A stretch of DNA of 64,000 nucleotides from Pseudomonadota bacterium (lineage in GTDB: Bacteria > Pseudomonadota > Gammaproteobacteria > Burkholderiales > Chitinibacteraceae): contig JAGTRM010000001.1 in the NCBI GenBank assembly GCA_018261735.1, positions 124,001 to 188,000 on the forward strand. The letters are read 5' to 3'. The translations under genes were made by a program, and so were the position numbers. How positions within the stretch are numbered: position 1 is the first letter of the stretch; each line of letters begins with the position of its first letter. The notes below the pieces were generated by a model that saw only the letters and a list, made by a program, of their open reading frames with translations, had not been told where the DNA came from and did no database searches. This document shows, piece by piece, positions 58,557 to 64,000 of this stretch.

Positions 58557-58742
58557 TCAGCTCCAGAAAATTCGCTCGGCAAAGAGGCCGACAAAGAAAA
58601 CCAGCAAGATTCCGATCACGATATTGAGCAGCCAGCGCATCACGCGCAGCCACCAGGGGTCGCGCGTTTTCAGGTACTGATAGCCGCTCCAGGCAAAACC
58701 CAGTGCCAGCAGGACAAACAGGATGCGGATGACGAGGAACAT
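58557..58742 (-). CDS. Small two-helix membrane protein of unknown function
   Basis: 61-residue protein that is mostly two hydrophobic helices (about 2-20 and 38-56) joined by KTRDPWWLRVMRW. It lies 12 bases after lpxC and ends 1 base before rsmE, and both neighbours use the same strand, which argues that it is a real gene. The basic/aromatic loop suggests an inner-membrane hairpin. I do not recognise a family. Confidence 0.65.
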   Translation of the reverse strand: MFLVIRILFVLLALGFAWSGYQYLKTRDPWWLRVMRWLLNIVIGILLVFFVGLFAERIFWS

Positions 58743-58754
58743 CGTGTTTCCTCT

Positions 58755-59669
58755 TTAGATTCCCAGCGGCGGCAAATCATGAAACGCGGTGGGCACCGCC
58801 TGCCGGTCGGTGAAGGTTGCATATTCCCAGGCGGTTTCGTCGGCGAGCAGGGCGCGCAGCAGCTTGTTGTTGAGCGCATGGCCAGACTTGTAACCGCTGA
58901 ACGAGGCGATCAGCGGATGGCCGAGGATATAAAGATCGCCAATCGCATCGAGCACCTTGTGGCGCACGAATTCATCCTCGAAGCGCAGGCCGCCGGGATT
59001 GAGCACGCGGTATTCGTCGATCACCACGGCGTTATCCATGGTGCCGCCACGCGCCAGGCCATTGGCGCGCAGGTATTCGACTTCCTGGATGAAGCCGAAA
59101 GTGCGCGCGCGCGAAATTTCGCTGATGTAGTTCTGATGGGCAAAATCGATCTCGATCAGGCGCGACGACTTGCGGAAGGCCGGGTGCTGGAAATCGATGG
59201 TCAGCGCCACCTTGTAGCCATCGTGCGGCTCCAGCTTCACCCATTTGTCGCCCTCGCGGGCTTCGACCGGCTTCAATACACGTACAAAGCGCTTGGGTTC
59301 ATTCTGGTCAACAATGCCGGCCGTTTGCAGCAGGTAGATGAACGGGGCGGCCGATCCATCCATGATCGGCATTTCCGGGGCATCGACCTCGACAATCACG
59401 TTGTCGAGGCCGAGTCCGGCAAACGAGGACATCAGGTGTTCGATGGTACCCACGCGGACACCGTCGCGAACGAGCGTGGAGGAGAGCCGCGTGTCGTTCA
59501 CGAGCGAGGGTTCCACCTTAAATGGCGTCGATTCGGGCAAATCGACCCGGTGGAAAACGATGCCGCTGTTTTCCGGCGCGGGCCTGAGCACCAGGGTCAC
59601 TTTTTCCCCGGAGTGCAGGCCCACGCCGGTGGCGCGGATCGTTGATTTCAGCGTGCGTTGCAGATACAT
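58755..59669 (-). CDS. lpxC: UDP-3-O-acyl-N-acetylglucosamine deacetylase LpxC
   Basis: 304-residue zinc deacetylase, the committed step of lipid A synthesis. Zinc ligands are the His of EHLMSSFAG and the His and Asp of [12 protein letters not shown]. The catalytic-type Asp/His lies in IMDGSAAPF and [13 protein letters not shown]. Length 300-305 is typical. Follows ftsZ on the same strand, the standard end of the dcw cluster, but across a 327-bp gap that contains a structured repeat. Confidence 0.97.
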   Translation of the reverse strand: MYLQRTLKSTIRATGVGLHSGEKVTLVLRPAPENSGIVFHRVDLPESTPFKVEPSLVNDTRLSSTLVRDGVRVGTIEHLMSSFAGLGLDNVIVEVDAPEMPIMDGSAAPFIYLLQTAGIVDQNEPKRFVRVLKPVEAREGDKWVKLEPHDGYKVALTIDFQHPAFRKSSRLIEIDFAHQNYISEISRARTFGFIQEVEYLRANGLARGGTMDNAVVIDEYRVLNPGGLRFEDEFVRHKVLDAIGDLYILGHPLIASFSGYKSGHALNNKLLRALLADETAWEYATFTDRQAVPTAFHDLPPLGI

Positions 59670-59859
59670 GGTTGCGCCATTTTTCCTGTCAAGGCCACCA
59701 TTTTACCAGCCACGGGCAAGAGGCTGGATTGATCGTGGCAATCCGGACGATAGGCGCTGCCGATCAACTGGCACCATCCCCGCAACCAACTGGATCGCAG
59801 GCACACCTACGCCAGTCAGTTCATCGATCGGTCAGTTACGCCGACCGTATAGACCACGG
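59670..59859. other. Intergenic spacer between lpxC and repeat copy B
   Basis: About 190 bases between the lpxC start and repeat copy B. It contains several AACTGG or CCAGT blocks, including AACTGGATCGCAGGC near 59790, which resembles the left end of copy B (AACTGGATGCAGGCG). This suggests a degraded second copy or a tandem end. The lpxC promoter is probably here, but I see no clear -35/-10 pair. Confidence 0.4.
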
Positions 59860-60000
59860 CTAACTGGATGCAGGCGTGTCGCGAGTCGAGGCGCGAAGCC
59901 GGGTGGGCGAAGGGCCGCAATGGACTAAACGTCCATGAGGACCCTGAGCCTGCCTGGCGACAAAGCTTCGGCTCGGCGCAGCAACGCCGGCGCCAGTTAG
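59860..60000 (+). repeat. Dispersed structured intergenic repeat, copy B
   Basis: 141-bp element bounded by CTAACTGG (59860-59867) and CCAGTTAG (59993-60000), the latter overlapping the ftsZ stop codon. Core: AGGG (59911-59914), CCGCA, ATGGAC (59920-59925), loop TAAAC, GTCCAT (59931-59936), GAGGA, CCCT (59942-59945), then GAGCC. An enclosing helix TGTCGC (59877-59882) / GCGACA (59957-59962) is also possible. Same layout as copies A and C with different stem bases. Confidence 0.7.
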
Positions 60001-61172
60001 TCGGCCTGGCGACGCAGGAACGCCGGAATATCCATATCGATATTGTTCAGCGCCGGCCGTGCCTCATTGCCTGCAGGCGCCGCGCCGCGACGGTTGCGCC
60101 AGATCGCCGGCTTGTCGTAATCCTCCGGATTCATCCCGCAGGCATTGTCGGTGCCGGTCTTCAACTGCTGGCCCTGCAGCACGGTCAGCTGCGGCTTGGA
60201 CGCTTCGCGCGAACCCAGGCCGGTGGCGATCACGGTCACGCGGATCTGGTCTTCCAGATTCTCGTCGTACACCACGCCGTACTTGACCATGGCGTCTTCA
60301 GCCACATGCGCCTGAACCATTTCCAGCGCCTGGCGGATTTCGCTCTTGCGCAGGCTCGACTTGCTGGCGCTGATATTGAGCAACACGCCGCGCGCACCCT
60401 TGAAGTTGATATTGTCGAGCAGCGGGCAGCTGATCGCTTCTTCGGTGGCGCGCTGGGCACGGCCTTCGCCGGCGGCATAGGCCGAACCCATCATGGCCAT
60501 GCCTTTTTCTTCCATGACTTTCTTCACATCGGCAAAGTCGACGTTGATAAAGCCCGGATACTGGATCACTTCGACGATGGAGGCCACGGCGCTGCGCAAC
60601 ACGTCATCGGCGGCGCGGAACGCTTCGTCCAGCGTCACGTCATCGCCCAGCACTTCTTCCAGCTTTTCGTTGGAAACCACGATCATGGAATCCACATACT
60701 CGGAAAGCTCGTCGATCCCGCCCTGGGCGACCTTCAGGCGCGAACCTTCGTCCAGGCCCGGCTTGGTTACCACGCCGATGGTGAAGATGCCTTTTTCATG
60801 CGCCACTTGCGCGATCACCGGCGCCGCACCGGTACCAGTACCGCCGCCCATACCGGCGGTGATGAACAGCAGATCGGCGCCATCGATCAGCTCACCGATG
60901 CGCTCGCGGTCTTCTTCGGCGGCCTGCCGGCCAACCAGCGGATCGCAACCCGCGCCGAAACCGCGGGTCAGCTGCGTGCCCAGCTGGATCACATCGTTGG
61001 CGCCCGACTGTTTCAGCACCTGTGCATCGGTGTTGGCAGAGATGAACTGCACGCCATGCAGCGCATTCTCGATCATGTTATTGATGGCATTGCAACCCGC
61101 GCCACCGACACCGATCACCTTGATATTCACATCATGCGCTACTTCTTGAAGCTCAATAGACAAGCCCATCAT
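59997..61172 (-). CDS. ftsZ: Cell-division GTPase FtsZ
   Basis: 391-residue tubulin homologue that builds the division ring. Start at the ATG at 61172 (MMGLSIEL, with AGGAG upstream); a further in-frame upstream ATG lacks a ribosome-binding site. GTP-binding motifs: VGGAGCNAINNM and GMGGGTGTGAAPVI. The C-terminal conserved peptide DIPAFLRRQAD, the binding site for FtsA and other partners, is intact. It lies 44 bases after ftsA in the dcw cluster. The 3' end overlaps repeat copy B. Confidence 0.98.
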   Translation of the reverse strand: MMGLSIELQEVAHDVNIKVIGVGGAGCNAINNMIENALHGVQFISANTDAQVLKQSGANDVIQLGTQLTRGFGAGCDPLVGRQAAEEDRERIGELIDGADLLFITAGMGGGTGTGAAPVIAQVAHEKGIFTIGVVTKPGLDEGSRLKVAQGGIDELSEYVDSMIVVSNEKLEEVLGDDVTLDEAFRAADDVLRSAVASIVEVIQYPGFINVDFADVKKVMEEKGMAMMGSAYAAGEGRAQRATEEAISCPLLDNINFKGARGVLLNISASKSSLRKSEIRQALEMVQAHVAEDAMVKYGVVYDENLEDQIRVTVIATGLGSREASKPQLTVLQGQQLKTGTDNACGMNPEDYDKPAIWRNRRGAAPAGNEARPALNNIDMDIPAFLRRQAD

Positions 61173-61216
61173 GTTTCTCCTTTTTTGCCCGTTAAATACG
61201 TGTTGCCCGAATAAAC

Positions 61217-62449
61217 TCAAAAATTGTTCTGGAACCAGGACTTCATCTTTCCGAATAAGCCACCGACACCACCTTGTTTGCTGCGCCCGACCGGGTTTTT
61301 CAGCATTTGTTCGCGCGCCAGCAACAGCAGACCGACTGCCGATGAATAACGCGGATTCTTGACCACTTCAGCCAGGCCGCCGACATAACGCGGCAAACCC
61401 AGACGCACTGGCTGATGGAAAATTTCTTCGCCCAGCTCGACCATGCCCGGCATGGTGGCTGCGCCGCCGGTGATGACCACGCCGCTGGAAAGCCGGTCGC
61501 CCCAACCCGAGCGGCGCACTTCGGCCAGCGCCAGGCTGTAAAGCTCCTCGACGCGCGGCTCGATCACCTCGGCCAGCGTGTGGCGGCTCATGGTGCGCGA
61601 ACCGCGCTCGCCCACGCCCGGCACATCGATCATCTGCTGCGGATCGGTCAGGTGGCGCAGGGCCACGCCATGCTGCAGCTTGATCGCTTCGGCTTCGGCC
61701 GTCGGCGTGCGCAAGGCCATGGCAATATCGTTGGTGATCTGGTCACCGGCCACAGGAATCACCGCGGTATAGCGGATCGAGCCGCCGGCAAAGATCGCGA
61801 TATCGGTCGTACCACCGCCGATATCGATGAGGCAGACGCCCAGTTCTTTCTCGTCGTCGGTCAGCACCGCATAGGCCGAAGCCAGCGGCTGCAGCACCAC
61901 TTCAGAGATTTCCAGCCCGCAGCGGCGCACGCACTTGGTAATGTTCTGCACCGCAGACACCGCGCCGGAAACGATATGCACGCGCACCTCCAGGCGCACG
62001 CCGGACATGCCGAGCGGCTCCTTCACGCCATCCTGGCCATCGATCACGAATTCCTGCGGAATCACATGCAGCACTTCGTGATCGGCCGGAATCTGCACCG
62101 CGCGCGCGGTTTCCAGCACACGGTCCATGTCGGCCTGCGTGACTTCGCGATCCTTGATCGCCACCATGCCGTCCGAATTCATGCCCTTGATGTGGCTGCC
62201 GGCGATACCGGCGATCACTTCATTGATCTTGCAATCGGCCATCAGCTCGGCATCGCCCAGCGCGGTCTGGATCGCGAGCACTGTTTTTTCGATATCGACC
62301 ACCATGCCGCGCTTGAGTCCGCGCGAAGGCGCCGTCCCCAGGCCAATCACGTTAAGGGCGCCATCCTCCTGCACTTCGGCCACCACGACGACAACTTTGG
62401 CAGTGCCGACATCCAGCCCGACAATGAGGTTTTTGCTGTCTTTGGTCAC
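61217..62449 (-). CDS. ftsA: Cell-division protein FtsA
   Basis: 410-residue actin-like protein that anchors FtsZ to the membrane. I choose the GTG at 62449 (MTKDSKNLIVGLDVGTAKV). An ATG at 62521, overlapping the ftsQ stop codon, would add 24 unusual residues. Motifs: phosphate-1 GLDVGTAKV, phosphate-2 CLIDIGGGTTDIAIF, adenosine VVITGGAATMPGM. The C-terminal amphipathic membrane helix is LFGKMKSWFQNNF. Its N-terminal length fits other FtsA proteins only with the shorter start. Confidence 0.95.
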   Translation of the reverse strand: MTKDSKNLIVGLDVGTAKVVVVVAEVQEDGALNVIGLGTAPSRGLKRGMVVDIEKTVLAIQTALGDAELMADCKINEVIAGIAGSHIKGMNSDGMVAIKDREVTQADMDRVLETARAVQIPADHEVLHVIPQEFVIDGQDGVKEPLGMSGVRLEVRVHIVSGAVSAVQNITKCVRRCGLEISEVVLQPLASAYAVLTDDEKELGVCLIDIGGGTTDIAIFAGGSIRYTAVIPVAGDQITNDIAMALRTPTAEAEAIKLQHGVALRHLTDPQQMIDVPGVGERGSRTMSRHTLAEVIEPRVEELYSLALAEVRRSGWGDRLSSGVVITGGAATMPGMVELGEEIFHQPVRLGLPRYVGGLAEVVKNPRYSSAVGLLLLAREQMLKNPVGRSKQGGVGGLFGKMKSWFQNNF

Positions 62450-62517
62450 AGGCTTACCCCTTCCACTTTCTGATCCATCACATCGATAAATTACGACTTC
62501 CCGCCCCGCGGGAAGGC

Positions 62518-63279
62518 TCATGCCGGCGCTTTTGCCGGCTTGGCAGCGGCAGGTTGCCGCACCGCCTTGTTCTCGCCCGGATTGAAACCGGGCAGTTTTA
62601 CCGCGAATCCATTCGGATAGCGCAGATCAACGTATTCAAACGGCTGTTCCAGTCGGGCCAGCGAATTCGGGTAGGCCGTGACAAATCGCTGCAAGCGGTC
62701 CACCCCGTCATCCCGGCCGATTTCCACGGTCAGCTGCCGGTCCAGCTCCAACCGCCAGGCCCTGCGCTCGGACAGCCAGACATGCGTTGGCTGTTTGCCC
62801 AGTGGCGCCAAGGCATCGCGAAATTGGCGATAGCCATCGACCAACTGCTTTTCGGTGCCATCCGGCCCTTCCAGCACCGGCAACGGATCGCCACTTGCTG
62901 CATCGAAACGTTCGCCGTAGCTGTTGAGCAAGGCCGCGGTTCCCCAGCGGGCAACCGCCTGGTGTTCCTCGATATTCACTTCCAGCCGATCCGGCCAGTA
63001 GCGCCGTACTTCCACCCGGCGCACCCAGGGCAGCTTCTCGAACGCTTGCCGGGTCTTGTCCAGATCCAGCGTGAAAAAAGTGCCTTTCAGTTCATTCTTC
63101 ACCACGTATTGCAGCTGCTCGCGAGTGACATGGGACATATCCCCCTCCACCGCAATGCGCCGCACCGGAAACAGCGGCGAGTGGATCACCAGAAACAGTA
63201 CGGCATAAAACAACAGCAACAGCGCCAGCGCGGTCAGCAGATTGGCCAGCCAGGTGAGCAGTTGCGGCTTATCCCACAT
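62518..63279 (-). CDS. ftsQ: Cell-division protein FtsQ
   Basis: 253-residue bitopic divisome protein. Short cytoplasmic N-terminus, one membrane helix (about 10-33), a POTRA domain (about 38-108, VRRIAVEGDMSHVTREQLQ) and the FtsQ beta domain ending near YVDLRYPNGFAVKLPGF. Starts at the ATG at 63279 with GGGAGG upstream. It follows ddl across a 156-bp spacer that holds repeat copy C, and is followed by ftsA. Confidence 0.95.
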   Translation of the reverse strand: MWDKPQLLTWLANLLTALALLLLFYAVLFLVIHSPLFPVRRIAVEGDMSHVTREQLQYVVKNELKGTFFTLDLDKTRQAFEKLPWVRRVEVRRYWPDRLEVNIEEHQAVARWGTAALLNSYGERFDAASGDPLPVLEGPDGTEKQLVDGYRQFRDALAPLGKQPTHVWLSERRAWRLELDRQLTVEIGRDDGVDRLQRFVTAYPNSLARLEQPFEYVDLRYPNGFAVKLPGFNPGENKAVRQPAAAKPAKAPA

Positions 63280-63294
63280 TTTTTCCTCCCGCCT

Positions 63295-63420
63295 GCGCTA
63301 TTGCGCGTCCTGCATGCGGCGTCGTGCGCTGCTCGCGATCCTCACGTACTTGATGTACGTTCCGGTCGCTGTGCTGCTGACTCCTTGCCTGCAAGCCGCT
63401 CATCACGCGCATCCGTGAGG
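63295..63420 (-). repeat. Dispersed structured intergenic repeat, copy C
   Basis: Between ddl and ftsQ, in the minus orientation. Read on the minus strand the core is GCGA (63369-63366), CCGGA, ACGTAC (63360-63355), loop ATCAA, GTACGT (63349-63344), GAGGA, TCGC (63338-63335), then GAGCAGCGCACGAC. It shares AGCACA before and GAGCA after the core with copy A (4080-4215), so these two copies are clearly related at sequence level. Confidence 0.7.
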
Positions 63421-63435
63421 AAAAAGCATTCACGC

Positions 63436-64000
63436 CTATCCCTCCACGCCCAGCGTCGTGTCGAGAATGCGCAGCACCAGATCCTCGTAACTCATGCCGG
63501 CCTGGCGCGCGGCCATCGGGAACAGGCTGTGACTGGTCATTCCTGGCGCGGTATTCACTTCCAGCAGGTAGGGCTTGCCGGCTTCGTCCATCAGGAAATC
63601 GACCCGGCCCCAGCTGGTTCCGCCGATCGCCCAGAACGCGCGTTTCACATAATGCGCAATCTGGGCTTCCACGTCGGCCGGCAGGCCGCACGGGCAGCGA
63701 TAGACCGTGTCATCGCGGAAATACTTGGCGTCGTAGTCGTAGAACTCGGTCGCCGGTTCGATCTTGATCGCCGGCAATACCTGGTCGCCCAGCACGGCCG
63801 CGGTGTATTCGCCGCCGCCGATGAACTGCTCGGCCAGCACCACGTCGTCGAACTTGCTGGCCTCGGCGTAGGCGGTGGCCAGTTCTTCCACCGACTTCAC
63901 TTTGATCACCCCGACGCTGGATCCTTCGCAGGCCGGCTTCACGAAAATCGGCAAGCCGAGCCGCTCCGCCACGGCGTTCCAGTCGCTGTCGGCGTGCAGC
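63436..64000 (-). CDS. ddl: D-alanine--D-alanine ligase, 5' partial
   Basis: ATP-grasp ligase that makes the D-Ala-D-Ala of peptidoglycan. The frame is open to the right edge of the window; 187 C-terminal residues are visible. Motifs: [16 protein letters not shown] (ATP-binding Lys), [16 protein letters not shown], and the closing [17 protein letters not shown] with the metal-binding Glu/Asn. It lies upstream of ftsQ as in the standard dcw cluster, where the product is DdlB. The N-terminal part is outside the window. Confidence 0.95.
   Translation of the reverse strand, partial: LHADSDWNAVAERLGLPIFVKPACEGSSVGVIKVKSVEELATAYAEASKFDDVVLAEQFIGGGEYTAAVLGDQVLPAIKIEPATEFYDYDAKYFRDDTVYRCPCGLPADVEAQIAHYVKRAFWAIGGTSWGRVDFLMDEAGKPYLLEVNTAPGMTSHSLFPMAARQAGMSYEDLVLRILDTTLGVEG

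Overview
The window looks like ordinary chromosome of a Gram-negative betaproteobacterium, most likely near the Neisseriales, although the genus cannot be fixed from the sequence alone. The support for this is MetX/MetW methionine synthesis, a CIRCE-type operator in front of rpoH, a ddl-ftsQ-ftsA-ftsZ-lpxC cell-division block, LptE/MsbA/LpxC envelope genes and several type IV pilus systems. Coding density is high. Most of the window is GC-rich, but the surface-polysaccharide block at about 48.2-53.4 kb is visibly richer in A+T. I found no tRNA, rRNA, CRISPR array, prophage or complete insertion sequence.

Region by region: 1-4033 carries the twitching ATPases pilT (5' end outside the window) and pilU, then a FimV-like protein. 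4224-7398 holds cysK, cca and rpoH. 7631-10775 (minus) is an ftsY-GNAT acetyltransferase-ftsE-ftsX operon, and rsmD plus an Alvin-type ferredoxin diverge from it. 11895-18863 (minus) is a complete minor-pilin operon, pilE-fimT-pilV-pilW-pilX-pilY1. 19366-26790 (minus) is leuS-lptE-holA-rng-MFS-ssb. 26994 is an isolated prepilin. 27661-33767 has hda and perM (minus), then purM, purN, a DUF3108 protein and an RsmB-family methyltransferase (plus). 33858-43972 is a tightly coupled MSHA-like pilus or pseudopilus operon (mshL, N, E, G, I, J, K and two pilin-like proteins). 44107-46359 is ahpC-ahpF, 46432-48164 is metX-metW (minus). 48414-54239 is the LPS/O-antigen block (acetyltransferase, O-antigen ligase, four glycosyltransferases), followed by msbA, a chemoreceptor, rsmE, a small membrane protein, lpxC, ftsZ, ftsA, ftsQ and ddl (partial at the right edge), all minus.

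How the genes work together: the pilT/pilU motors would retract fibres whose tip and minor subunits come from the pilE-pilY1 operon. The MSHA-like operon supplies a separate secretin, an inner-membrane platform and its own assembly ATPase, but no obvious retraction motor or major pilin. LpxC, MsbA, LptE, the glycosyltransferases and the ligase make and move LPS. FtsE/X/Y/Z/A/Q and Ddl link envelope growth to division. RpoH (HrcA-type operator) and AhpCF (OxyR-type half-site) are the stress-response elements with readable operators.

The most interesting unexplained signal is a dispersed intergenic repeat, seen three times (about 4.1, 59.9 and 63.35 kb). Two helices change by compensatory substitutions between the copies, around a near-constant internal loop. 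Others worth a look are nine-base poly-G tracts in pilY1 and in the O-antigen ligase gene, a duplicated cysteine-rich module inside the PilY1 von Willebrand domain, an MshE-like ATPase whose cyclic-di-GMP motif has lost key residues, and a relic of a second glycosyltransferase gene.
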